From positions 1,736,001 through 1,800,000 of the forward strand of contig OZ255837.1 in the NCBI GenBank assembly GCA_965277745.1: a DNA stretch of 64,000 nt, in the 5' to 3' direction. Within the stretch, counting starts at the first letter, position 1. Every line of letters begins with the position of its first letter. The stretch comes from G965277745 sp965277745 (GTDB lineage: Bacteria; Pseudomonadota; Gammaproteobacteria; Cardiobacteriales; Cardiobacteriaceae). Under the pieces are notes generated by a model, which saw only the letters and a program-made list of their open reading frames with translations, did not search any database and was not told the DNA's origin. Shown here piece by piece: positions 26,471 through 34,700 of the stretch. The translations under genes were made by a program, and so were the position numbers.

Positions 26471-27259
26471 TTAGTGTCTCCGTTTTGCCAGTTCGACATC
26501 AAAATGTGGCGGCGCATCAGCAGCAATCGAGACGAAAGTTCCATTCACAGCGAAGATATTCTCGATCAACCCGGTTTCGGCAAGCGTCTTTGGGTCACCT
26601 TCAAACGCGCGTTTTCCTTTGTCGAGCAGAGAAATCCTGTCACAGACTGACATTGCCTGGTTCAGATCATGGATCGACATCAAAATGGTTACATGCTTTT
26701 CACGGCTTAATTGATAGATGAGATCAAAAATTTCAACCTGATAACCGATATCGAGGAAAGAAGTTGGTTCATCGAGCAACAGCACTTCAGCCTCTTGTGC
26801 GATGGCCGCCGCGATCCATGCGCGCTGACGCTCACCGCCGGACAGCTCACGCAAGTTTCTTTCAGCGAAATCGATCAGTCCCGTGCTCTCCAGCGCCCAA
26901 TGAATGGCGGCCTCGTCTTCCTCGCGGTAGTTACGAAACAGGCCTACATGGGCGAACCGACCCTGCCGAACCAGGCGCTCAACGGTCATTTCGTCAGGAG
27001 CGGACGGCTGTTGTGGCAGGAAGGCCAGATGCCGTGCCAACTGGCGGCGTGGCATCCTGTTGATTGACTTGTCGTGTATTGTCACCTCTCCTTCGGTAGG
27101 TTGAATAAGGCCGGCCAAGGCTTGAAGAGCGGTGCTTTTTCCCGAACCATTCGGGCCGATTAGGGTATGGATTTCCCCATTTTTTAGAAAAAGCGAGAAA
27201 CTGCTTAGTGCTTGACGGCGCCCATAGACAACCGATAGGTTGGAACAGGAAAGAATCAT
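26471..27259 (-). CDS. Siderophore/heme ABC transporter ATP-binding protein (FecE/FhuC type)
   Basis: A 262-residue ATPase with Walker A GPNGSGKST (about 35-43), Q-loop LAFLPQQPSAPDEMTVERLVRQGR (family-typical wording), signature LSGGERQRAWIAAAIAQ, Walker B VLLLDEPTSFLD and switch MSIHDLNQA. The ATG at 27259 opens MILSCSNLSVVYG; an upstream in-frame start lies inside the spacer. It is the last gene of the first siderophore importer operon (binding protein, two permeases, ATPase), which is probably crippled by a frameshift and an IS upstream. Confidence 0.92.
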   Translation of the reverse strand: MILSCSNLSVVYGRRQALSSFSLFLKNGEIHTLIGPNGSGKSTALQALAGLIQPTEGEVTIHDKSINRMPRRQLARHLAFLPQQPSAPDEMTVERLVRQGRFAHVGLFRNYREEDEAAIHWALESTGLIDFAERNLRELSGGERQRAWIAAAIAQEAEVLLLDEPTSFLDIGYQVEIFDLIYQLSREKHVTILMSIHDLNQAMSVCDRISLLDKGKRAFEGDPKTLAETGLIENIFAVNGTFVSIAADAPPHFDVELAKRRH

Positions 27260-27266
27260 GGTGAAC

Positions 27267-28310
27267 TCATGGTGTTTTTCGAAGCAATGCAATCAGGACA
27301 GGCACTCCACAAACCGCGGTTACCACCCCGATTGGGATTTCGTCGGCCTGACCGAGTAGGCGCCCCGCAAGGTCACCGAGTGTCACAGTGATTGCGCCGA
27401 GCGTGATGGTCATCGGCACAAACAGGTCCGTATGCCGTCGAGTGACAAAGCGGGCAAGATGCGGGACGATAAGACCGACAAAGACGATTGGTCCGACAAC
27501 GCCGACGGCGCTAGAGGCAAGAGCACAGGACAAAAACAGGACACAGGAAAATTGTGGTACATATGCGAGACCGAAAGAGCGAGCAACAGGTGCTTCGAAA
27601 TTTAGGAGCGTCAGCGACCGTCTGAATAAAGGAAGGATCACAATGCCGACAACTGTGAAAGGCGCGAGAAAAAGCGCATGCCGCCAGCTTCGTGCGTAAA
27701 GACTGCCCGACAGCCATTCGAGGAGCACTTCAAGTCGGGCCGAACCCCATCCTGCCATCAGGCCGATAGCGAGTGCGTGCAGGACAGCGCCGACAACGAT
27801 CCCGCACAATGTGATCCGCAGCGGTCCCATTTCTGTTCTGAAGGCGAGAATGTAAACGATGCCGCCGGCCGTGAGACCGCCAGCCATGCCCACAAGGGGC
27901 AGCCATTCGAGTGGTAATTCGACCATTTCAGCAGTCATTCCGGGAAAATAAACCCGTGCACCGTACAAAAGAAACAGCGTTACACTAAGCGTTGCGCCCT
28001 GAGAGACCCCCATCAGGGATGGATCGGCCAGCGGATTGCGCGTGATCGTCTGAAGGAGAAGACCGGCGAGCGCGAAATGGATTCCGGCGAGAATACCGGT
28101 TACAACCCTTGGAAGACGGATATCGAAGATGATCGAATGCGCAGTGTCCGATCCTTTGCCCATCAAAACGGAGGCGGTCTCAAGAGGTGGAATATCGACA
28201 ACGCCGAGAAAAACCGCCAACAGTAACGCTAAGACGAAAAGTGCAACCCCCTTCGATAAAGTTCTTGGTGGCGGGTTTTTCTTACGCCAAGCAAGTGTGT
28301 CGGTTGTCAT
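27267..28310 (-). CDS. FecCD-family siderophore ABC permease
   Basis: A 347-residue permease of the BtuC/FecCD fold with about nine or ten helices. Family motifs are 'DIRLPRVVTGILAGIHFALAGLLLQTITRNPLADPSLMG', 'TGILAG', and the ATPase-contact region 'VGPIVFVGLIVPHLAR'. It pairs with the permease at 28307-29335, whose stop its start overlaps by four bases. It translocates an iron-siderophore or heme-type ligand into the cytoplasm. Confidence 0.93.
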   Translation of the reverse strand: MTTDTLAWRKKNPPPRTLSKGVALFVLALLLAVFLGVVDIPPLETASVLMGKGSDTAHSIIFDIRLPRVVTGILAGIHFALAGLLLQTITRNPLADPSLMGVSQGATLSVTLFLLYGARVYFPGMTAEMVELPLEWLPLVGMAGGLTAGGIVYILAFRTEMGPLRITLCGIVVGAVLHALAIGLMAGWGSARLEVLLEWLSGSLYARSWRHALFLAPFTVVGIVILPLFRRSLTLLNFEAPVARSFGLAYVPQFSCVLFLSCALASSAVGVVGPIVFVGLIVPHLARFVTRRHTDLFVPMTITLGAITVTLGDLAGRLLGQADEIPIGVVTAVCGVPVLIALLRKTP

Positions 28311-29335
28311 ACCTGCCCTGCGAAATTGAAGGAAGGCTTTTGAATGAGATAGATGAAAACCGGTCCACCGACCAGCGCGGCAATGAAACTTACGGGAAGT
28401 TCACGCGGCAATGCAGCGGTTCGCGCCACGATATCTGCGACAATAGTCGTGAACCCACCGATCATCGCAGTCAGGACTATGCTCCAAACCGGCCCGGACG
28501 GCTTGAGGAGACGAGCCATATGCGGCGAGGCAAGGCCGACAAAGGAAACGGGACCGGCGACCGGCGCCACGCCTGCCACGGGAAGAACAGCGAGCAGTAA
28601 AAGCACAGGTTTCCAAAGCTTCAGGCGAAGTCCCATGCCAGCGGCGGCTTGCTCGCTTAACATCAAAAGACCAATAACGCGATGACAGGCGAGCACGGCC
28701 GCAAATCCGATGATGACCCAAGGCGCCATATAGGCAAGTTGCGGCCATGAACGCCCCTGAAAACCGCCGGAGAGCCAAAACAGGAGCGAAGGCATCTGTG
28801 GACCGCTGCATATCATAATATAAGTGGTAAGCGCGCCACAGAACAGTGAAACGCTGATGCCGCCGAGCGCAAGATGGAGCGGACGTTCCTGACCGCCACG
28901 CGCGATCCAAAAGGTCACTGCGGCAGCTGCCAGACCACCAACGAGCCCGACAAATGGATAAAGAGCGGACGAAAGCCAAGGCAAAAAGACGAAACAGAAG
29001 ACAATGAAGGTGACCGCGCCACCGGAAACGCCGGTAAGCCCCGGTCCGGCTAACGGGTTGCGTGTCAAGGTTTGCAACACATATCCAGACACAGCAAGTC
29101 CCATACCGCTGAGAAAAGCGTTCAGACTGCGTGGCAGTCTGAGTGTTAAGACCAGGATGGAATCGATTTTGCCATCGGGTGCTAACAGCACGGACAACAG
29201 TTTGCCGAATGTCAATGGGCGCTCGCCGATCATTAATCCGATGAAGAATGCAGCCAAAGCACTGACCGCGAGGAACACAAGCAAGATCATTGACCGGCAA
29301 GACTGCGGTTGCCAACCAACTACGTGAGTCGCCAT
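28307..29335 (-). CDS. FecCD-family siderophore ABC permease, IS at its start
   Basis: A 342-residue FecCD permease ('LRLPRSLNAFLSGMGLAVSG', 'QTLTRNPLAGPGLTGVSGGA', 'AGPVSFVGLASPHMARL'). The ATG at 29335 is the natural start. Only four bases separate it from the left terminal repeat of an IS481-type element (29340-30512), which has therefore removed the native upstream region, the tail of the binding-protein gene, from its leader. Expression must now come from the IS or not at all. The coding frame itself is intact. Confidence 0.92.
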   Translation of the reverse strand: MATHVVGWQPQSCRSMILLVFLAVSALAAFFIGLMIGERPLTFGKLLSVLLAPDGKIDSILVLTLRLPRSLNAFLSGMGLAVSGYVLQTLTRNPLAGPGLTGVSGGAVTFIVFCFVFLPWLSSALYPFVGLVGGLAAAAVTFWIARGGQERPLHLALGGISVSLFCGALTTYIMICSGPQMPSLLFWLSGGFQGRSWPQLAYMAPWVIIGFAAVLACHRVIGLLMLSEQAAAGMGLRLKLWKPVLLLLAVLPVAGVAPVAGPVSFVGLASPHMARLLKPSGPVWSIVLTAMIGGFTTIVADIVARTAALPRELPVSFIAALVGGPVFIYLIQKPSFNFAGQV

Positions 29336-29339
29336 GCCG

Positions 29340-30512
29340 TGTAAAGAATGAGACTTAATCTGACATTTTTGATAAAATCGAGTCAAAAGGAGTCAGATTA
29401 TGACGAATATTGAAATGAAGATAATCAAGCCCAAAGTTGGCCTTTTGGAGTTGGCAAAACAATTGGGTAGTGTGTCACAAGCATGCAAAACGATGGGCTA
29501 CAGCCGAGATAGTTTTTATCGTTTTAAACGTTTATACGAAAATGGTGGTGAAGACGCGCTGCGAGAAATCAGCCGTAAGAAACCGGTGGTGAAGAATCGT
29601 GTTCCTGAGCATGTAGAACGTGCAGTAATTGATATAGCGATAGACAATCCTGCGCTAGGACAATTACGTGCCTCACAAGAGTTGTTAAAACGAGGCATTG
29701 TGGTGTCATCTGGTGGTGTTCGATCGATCTGGTTACGCCATGACCTTGAGACCATGAAAAAGCGCCTGAAAGCGTTGGAGTCTCGTTCGGCTCAAGAAGG
29801 TATTTTACTGACCGAGGAACAGCTTGCAGCGCTTGAGAAAGCCAAATCGCAACGCGAAGCCCATGGAGAAATTCAAACGCACCACCCTGGATACCTTGGG
29901 GCACAGGATACGTATTTTGTCGGTACCATGAAAGGTGTTGGGCGTATTTATCAGCAGACTTTTATTGATACCTATAGCAAAGCGGCTCTCGCAAAGCTCT
30001 ATATAGAGAAATCAGCGATCACAGCAGCTGATATGCTTAATGACCGGGTCATCCCATTTTTTGATGAATGCGAACTCCCCTTGTGTCGTATTCTTACCGA
30101 CCGGGGCACTGAGTATTGTGGTAAAGTTGAGAGTCATGCCTATGAGCTTTATTTGGCTACTGAGAACGTTGATCACTCAAAGACCAAGGCCAATAGTCCT
30201 CAAACGAACGGTATATGTGAGCGTTTTCATAGAACCATGAAAAATGAGTTTTATGATATAGCCTTTCGTAAGAAGATTTATCGTTCGCTAGATGAACTGC
30301 AAGTTGACGTTGATCACTGGATCAGTAAATATAATGAACAGCGTCCACATAGTGGTAAGCACTGTTATGGTAAAACACCGATGCAGACATTTCGTGAGGC
30401 AAAGCATTTGGCGCTAGAAAAACAAATTCCTAGTGTCGAATTATCTGACAATAACACTCAACGGACAGTTGTTGTTTGATAATGTCTGTCAGATTAAGTT
30501 TTGATTTCTACA
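29340..30512 (+). mobile_element. IS481-type insertion sequence
   Basis: A 1173-bp element with 26-bp imperfect terminal inverted repeats beginning TGTA. The inner 12 bases CTTAATCTGACA are identical at both ends (29354-29365 and the complement at 30487-30498). It carries one complete transposase gene and 7-bp direct repeats. It has inserted between the binding-protein and permease genes of a siderophore operon. Confidence 0.9.
29400..30479 (+). CDS. IS481-type DDE transposase
   Basis: A 359-residue transposase. The N-terminal helix-turn-helix domain ('ELAKQLGSVSQACKTMGYSRDSFYRFKRLY') is followed by a second DNA-binding stretch and an rve-type catalytic domain with IDTYSKAALAKLY, RILTDRGTEYCG and ICERFHRTMKNEFYD supplying the D, D and E residues. 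'KYNEQRPHSGKHCYGKTPMQ' near the C-terminus is typical of integrase-core transposases. The frame is intact. It is unrelated in sequence to the IS481 fragments at 31723 and 51230. Confidence 0.92.
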   Translation: MTNIEMKIIKPKVGLLELAKQLGSVSQACKTMGYSRDSFYRFKRLYENGGEDALREISRKKPVVKNRVPEHVERAVIDIAIDNPALGQLRASQELLKRGIVVSSGGVRSIWLRHDLETMKKRLKALESRSAQEGILLTEEQLAALEKAKSQREAHGEIQTHHPGYLGAQDTYFVGTMKGVGRIYQQTFIDTYSKAALAKLYIEKSAITAADMLNDRVIPFFDECELPLCRILTDRGTEYCGKVESHAYELYLATENVDHSKTKANSPQTNGICERFHRTMKNEFYDIAFRKKIYRSLDELQVDVDHWISKYNEQRPHSGKHCYGKTPMQTFREAKHLALEKQIPSVELSDNNTQRTVVV

Positions 30513-30520
30513 CATGCCGA

Positions 30521-31511
30521 TTACTTTTGCAACGCTACTGGAATCAGCTTCGCAGCTTCTTTTCGGACATCGACCGCCGGAAATTTATCCGGATAAAGGA
30601 AATGCGCCGCTTCTTTTAAAACGATTTCACGTGCAATGGGGCCGTTGGACTCCACCCATTGGTCGCCGACATAGTGAACACGGCCGTTTTTCACCGCCGA
30701 CAGCGATTTCCAGATTGGATTGTTCTCATGCGGACGATCCGGACCGGAATCATAGACGAAAATAACTTCCGGATCACGCTCGAGCATGGTTTCCAAGCTG
30801 ATCTGTTCGCCAAATCGCCCGATCTGCGTCATCGGTCCACAGATATTCTCACCGCCAAGCGCCTTGACAATTGAAGCGGCCGTGTTTTCGTCGTGGAAGG
30901 AAAAGGGTGTATCACCCGCCCACATGATCTGGAAACGCGGATGCTTGCCTTTGGGTGCTTTGGCGGCAAAATAAGCAAGATCGGTCTTGAAAGCTTCATT
31001 AAGTTCTTTGCCGCGTACGGGATTGCCAAGGGCTTTCGACAGGTCCGCGACCTCCTGATAACTTTCGCTCAAAAGCTCCATATTATAGGCGACATAGGGG
31101 GCAATCTTTTCGAATTCCGGCGCGTGGGCAACTGTGTATCGCCGCATTGCCACAATCAGGTCCGGATTGGCCTTGGACAAAAGTTCAAGGTTGGTCTTGG
31201 CCCGCTGACCCAGTTGGATTATATCGCGGGTCATGCCGAGCAGAAAACTCGGGTGACGCCCGGCTGTCATATAAGTTGTCGCCACCGGCTTGAGGCCAAG
31301 CGTGAGAGCAACATCCACCGCAAAATTAAGAAATTGCGGCAATCCGTTGAGGATGGGCGGGTACCTCAATGGTCACACCGCGATCATCGGTAATTGAAAA
31401 CGACTTTTTGTCTGCGGCTAGTGCTGTGCTGGAAACCATCGCGACCGCAAGGCCTTGAGCGCAGAAACAAAGGAAGTTACGTCGCTCCATTTGCATTTTT
31501 CGGTTCTTCAT
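30521..31511 (-). pseudogene. Siderophore-type periplasmic binding protein, frameshifted
   Basis: Two overlapping frames make one FecB/FhuD-type binding protein. The upstream frame (start 31511) has an export signal with an RR pair (MERRNFLCFCAQGLAVAMVS, cleavage after ALA) and runs to 'VPAHPQRIAAIS' before a TAA. The downstream frame continues as 'NFAVDVALTLGLKPVATTYM' through 'SLETMLERDPEVIFVYD' to the normal C-terminus. An extra base near TTCTTAATTTTGCG (about 31335) explains the break. If this is not a sequencing error, the first siderophore importer lacks its receptor. A Fur-like site lies upstream. Confidence 0.85.
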
Positions 31512-31590
31512 GTATTTTTCTCCGTTGAAGTTTATATACCCAAAAACTGTCTTTTATTTGTGATTCTACGCTCTAAATAATAATATAAAA

Positions 31591-31612
31591 TATAACTATT
31601 CTCATTTTTATT
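31591..31612 (-). promoter_or_regulatory. Fur-box-like site upstream of siderophore operon 1
   Basis: The stretch AACTATTCTCATTTTTATTA resembles the Fur consensus (alternating ATTCTCATT / AATGAGAAT). It lies about 80 bases upstream of the binding-protein start. A very similar sequence precedes the second siderophore operon at 36744-36765, which supports iron repression of both. Confidence 0.6.
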
Positions 31613-31779
31613 AAATATGTTTATGTTAATGAAAAGTTTTTGGCCAGCAACGATAGTGATTAAGGAAGTCCGGCTGACTTTCGTAAACAGATTGTCATGT
31701 TTTGTCTCATCATGTAGAAGCTATGGGACAAGTTTTACACGCAAGCGCCAAAACCACGCACGCAGTCAGGGCCAAATTA

Positions 31780-31991
31780 GGACGTTTTTTGTTGTCACCC
31801 TCTGTTAGCGGGGTGGGCGAAAACGCGCCTTACGAAATTTGCGATCAAATTCATCGAACCATATAGAACGTTCTTGTACGGTAGAAAATTGTTCTGCAAA
31901 AAGCGCATCAAAGGATGATGACATAAAAAATCCCCTTTAACGGGAATCAATGAAGAAAAAATAGAACATCCCCGACGGGGGAAACATATTA
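31780..31991. mobile_element. 212-bp insert inside the IS481 relic
   Basis: Removing this stretch joins codon TTA (31777) to AGC (31992) in frame and restores the transposase start region. ATTA occurs at both junctions (31776-31779 and 31988-31991), consistent with a short target duplication. The insert contains CCCC-GAC-GGGG (31971-31981) and a 39-codon frame with a ribosome site on the minus strand. No clear terminal inverted repeats were seen, so its nature is unknown. Confidence 0.5.
31805..31924 (-). CDS. Possible 39-residue small protein in the insert
   Basis: An ATG at 31924 preceded by AAAGGGGA with a seven-base spacer opens a 39-codon frame (begins MSSSFDALFAEQFSTVQERS, ends KFRKARFRPPR). 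The product is charged and aromatic, with no membrane segment. A small GC hairpin followed by TTCTATTTTTT lies upstream on the same strand and could end an upstream transcript. I do not recognise the protein; it could also be the tail of a lost gene. Confidence 0.35.
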   Translation of the reverse strand: MSSSFDALFAEQFSTVQERSIWFDEFDRKFRKARFRPPR

Positions 31992-32551
31992 AGCAGAAAT
32001 ACAGTGATCGCAAGCTTCGATCGCGACTTAAGCAAGCGTTACGGCATCGATCCGAAGATCGTTTGCAAATGGAAGAAGCGTAAGACCGTTGAAGACGCCC
32101 CCTATGGGAGCCAGGAACCCCCGTTCAACGGTACTCAGTCTCGAAGAATGAAGCTATATGCGTTGCCTTCCATCGTCATATACCTTGTTGCCTTTGGATG
32201 ATTGCCTTTACGCCTTGCAAGGGACTATTGCGCACTTGACCCGTTCTTCCTTACACCGTTGTTTTCAGCGTCATGGCATTTCGCGCCGCCCGCCTTAAGG
32301 CGACGGAAAAAGCAAGAAGCCGTTCACGAATTATCCGATCGGCTATTTCACAGAAGAAGGAAAACGCCACCTTTTCACTACCATAGGCCGGACGTCGAAA
32401 TTCCTCTTTTGTGAGCTTCATGAACGTCAGAACAAAAGCGTTGCCACCGGGTTTTTACGTCACCTGCTTGAGGCTCTCCCCGACAAAATTGATACCGTTG
32501 TAACCGACAACTGGCTTCAATTGACCAACCAGGAACGCCGGAAATATGCCT

Positions 32552-32680
32552 TGCGATCAATTCTTCGTAAATGTCCGTAATCAACGCGATGGTGCCGCCG
32601 GAAACGCCAGGAACAAGATCGGCAGCCCCCATGGCGATGCCCTTGAGATAGACGAACATATATTCTTTACTTGTCCGCAT
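32552..32680 (-). pseudogene. DUF368 membrane protein, N-terminal fragment
   Basis: The first 43 residues contain YLKGIAMGAADLVPGVSGG and TIALITDIYEELIA, the highly conserved opening of DUF368 proteins, a polytopic family that includes polyprenyl-phosphate transporters. Coding stops at the junction with the IS481 relic (about 32551), so at least 200 residues are missing. The promoter region on the right is preserved. Confidence 0.75.
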
Positions 32681-32991
32681 GGACGCACACTCTTTGAAAA
32701 GGTTCCCATATCATAGGGGATTTGTAGCGCTTTTGTGTGTCGTGGTGTGGCGCCGGTTTTGCCCGCTTTTTGTAAAACTTCCGTTGTCATCCGGGCAAGC
32801 GCGACGCAAAGCATTTTCGCAACAGGGTCAAAAGTCATCGAGCTTTTTCTTTACGATGATACCTCAATCCGCTCATCCGCACCGTTCGTGCGAATATCCC
32901 CCTCAAGTGTCTGTGCAAGTCTCTCAAGCGAATCGAGTGGCCGCTTGGATCGCCACTGCAAGCGCTTGCGCGGAACTGCGTTTTTCCCTGC
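32681..32991. other. Spacer between DUF368 fragment and siderophore operon 2
   Basis: No confident gene. On the minus strand a 44-codon frame without an ATG (about 32850-32990, containing RKRLQWRSKRPLDSLERLAQ) follows the ATPase stop at 32992 and could be the tail of a lost gene. The rest holds the upstream region of the truncated DUF368 gene. Confidence 0.4.
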
Positions 32992-33750
32992 TTAGAAATA
33001 GTAGACGGCGATACGCTTGTCGCTTATCTCTTCGACTGTAATGTCCGTTTCGTAAATATCGCTTAAAACGGCGGGTACCATGATTTCATCCGGTGTTCCT
33101 TGGTAGATGATCTTTCCCCGCCGCATCGCCACGATATGGTCGGAGTAGCAAGAGGCGAAATTGATGTCGTGTATCACCACGACGACTGTTTTGCCAAGAT
33201 GGTCCGCCGCCTGTCGAAACAGCTTCATGATCGCTGCGCAGTGTTTCATGTCGAGATTGTTCAGGGGTTCGTCAAGCAGGACATAATCGGTATTTTGCGA
33301 GAGGATCATCGCGATGAACGCCCGTTGACGCTGACCGCCGGATAACTCGTCGAGAAATCGCTCGCCATATTCTTCAAGGCCGAGAAGGTTCATTGCGCTC
33401 TCGATATAGCTACGATCTTCACTGTCTGGACGCCCTTTGCAATAAGGATAGCGCCCGAAAGTGACGAGGTCACGAACGCTCAAGCGTGAGGCGATGGTAT
33501 TTTCCTGGCGCAGAATGGACAAATGCCTTGCCAACAGGTCACAAGGTGCTGTCGAGACATCGAGACCGCCGACTTCGATTCGTCCGCTATCCATCACGAG
33601 CAGACGGCTGATCATGGCGAGCAAGGTCGATTTGCCGGCGCCATTCGGTCCGATGATCGAAATGATGCCGCGCTTGGCCAGCCTGAGCGTGACATCATCG
33701 ACAACGCGGCTTCCATTATAGGATTTGCTTACGTTGCTGATCTCAATCAA
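32992..33750 (-). CDS. Siderophore ABC transporter ATP-binding protein (FatE/CeuD type)
   Basis: A 252-residue ATPase with Walker A GPNGAGKST (about 34-42), Q-loop 'LSILRQENTIASRLSVRDLVTFGRYPY', signature LSGGQRQRAFIAMIL, Walker B YVLLDEPLNNLD and switch VVIHDINFA. The 'FGRYPYCKGR' and 'MKHCAAIMKLFRQ' wording fits the catecholate/petrobactin branch (FatE, CeuD, YclP). It is the last gene of the second siderophore operon and overlaps the permease stop by four bases. Confidence 0.93.
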   Translation of the reverse strand: MIEISNVSKSYNGSRVVDDVTLRLAKRGIISIIGPNGAGKSTLLAMISRLLVMDSGRIEVGGLDVSTAPCDLLARHLSILRQENTIASRLSVRDLVTFGRYPYCKGRPDSEDRSYIESAMNLLGLEEYGERFLDELSGGQRQRAFIAMILSQNTDYVLLDEPLNNLDMKHCAAIMKLFRQAADHLGKTVVVVIHDINFASCYSDHIVAMRRGKIIYQGTPDEIMVPAVLSDIYETDITVEEISDKRIAVYYF

Positions 33751-34700
33751 CGTTTATTGCTCCTGACGAGAAGAATGATGAATGCCAGTCCGCCCAGAAA
33801 CTCGATGATGACGGCGAGCGCGGTATCAAAGGCAAAAACACGCTCGAGTATCGTCTGTCCGCCTACAAGGCACAAAACGGCAAGCAAAACCGCAACCGGT
33901 AAAATCACCCGATGTTTTACCGAACCGGCGACCATATAGCTGAGGTTGGCCACGAGCAGACCGAAAAACATGACCGGACCGACAAGCGCGGTTGCAACGG
34001 AAACGAAAATCGTCACCATGAACAGGATTTTGCGCACGACACGGTGATAGTTCACTCCCAGATTGATGGCAACATCGCCTCCGAGCGCCAGTATGTCGAA
34101 AACGTCGAGATAACGCAGGCCGTAGCCGGTGACCGCGGCCACAACGACCGCGGCAACCACGAGAAATTCCGCGTTTATCGTATTGAAACTGGCGAAGAAG
34201 CGGTCTTGCAGGACGGCAAACAAGTTCGGATCGAGCAGGCGCTGCATCAGATTCGAGAGGCTGTCAAAGAACACGCCGAAGACGATGCCGACCAGCATGA
34301 CCAGATGCAGACTGCGCGTGGCGTGCGAGAACAAGAAATAATACAGTGGTCCGACAAAGACGATCATCATCGCGGTTTCGACGAGAAAACGGATATTCGA
34401 GCCGATCCACTGGGCGCCCAACGCGCCGAAAAAGAAAATACTCGCCGTCTCGATCAGCATATAAAGCGCACTGAAACCCATGATGTTAGGAGTCAGGATA
34501 CGGTTGCCGGTGACCGTCTGAAACAACACCGTCGAAACGGCGATCGAGTAGGCGACGAGCACCATCGCCGCCAATTTCGTTCCCCTGAAGGCAAGAACAA
34601 AAGCCCAGTCGCCTTTTACGCCGAGCGTCATGAAAGCAAGCGCGGCAGCGATTGTGAGAACACTTAAAAAGACAATGATGGCGGTGGAACGTTCAGGCAA
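33747..34700 (-). CDS. FecCD-family siderophore permease (FatC/CeuC type)
   Basis: A 317-residue permease of the FatC/CeuC/YclO branch, with 'GTKLAAMVLVAYSIAVSTVLFQTVTGNRILTPNIMG' and 'LALGGDVAINLGVNYHRVVRK' as markers and about nine helices. No ATG exists near the expected start. A TTG at 34700 overlaps the upstream permease stop by eight bases and gives the normal length; an ATG at 34751 would lie in the previous gene and add 17 unlikely residues. The start is therefore tentative. Confidence 0.9.
   Translation of the reverse strand: MPERSTAIIVFLSVLTIAAALAFMTLGVKGDWAFVLAFRGTKLAAMVLVAYSIAVSTVLFQTVTGNRILTPNIMGFSALYMLIETASIFFFGALGAQWIGSNIRFLVETAMMIVFVGPLYYFLFSHATRSLHLVMLVGIVFGVFFDSLSNLMQRLLDPNLFAVLQDRFFASFNTINAEFLVVAAVVVAAVTGYGLRYLDVFDILALGGDVAINLGVNYHRVVRKILFMVTIFVSVATALVGPVMFFGLLVANLSYMVAGSVKHRVILPVAVLLAVLCLVGGQTILERVFAFDTALAVIIEFLGGLAFIILLVRSNKR

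Larger units (their letters stand above)
29333..30519. repeat. 7-bp target-site duplication flanking the IS481-type element
   Basis: CATGCCG is present at 29333-29339 and 30513-30519, immediately outside both terminal repeats. The left copy contains the start codon (complement CAT) of the FecCD permease gene. Collapsing the element restores a binding-protein stop codon followed four bases later by the permease ATG. Confidence 0.88.
31723..32551 (+). pseudogene. Degenerate IS481-family transposase (second subgroup)
   Basis: The N-terminus MGQVLHASAKTTHAVRAK (31723) and the later 'LSKRYGIDPKIVCKWKKR', then in other frames 'LLPLDDCLYALQGTIAHLTR', 'SSLHRCFQRHG', 'YPIGYF', 'IGRTSKFLFCELHE' and 'DKIDTVVTDNW', follow the order of a well-known IS481 transposase type. 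There are several frameshifts. A 212-bp insertion (31780-31991) splits the start region. The copy ends inside a DUF368 gene, which it truncated. Confidence 0.8.
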
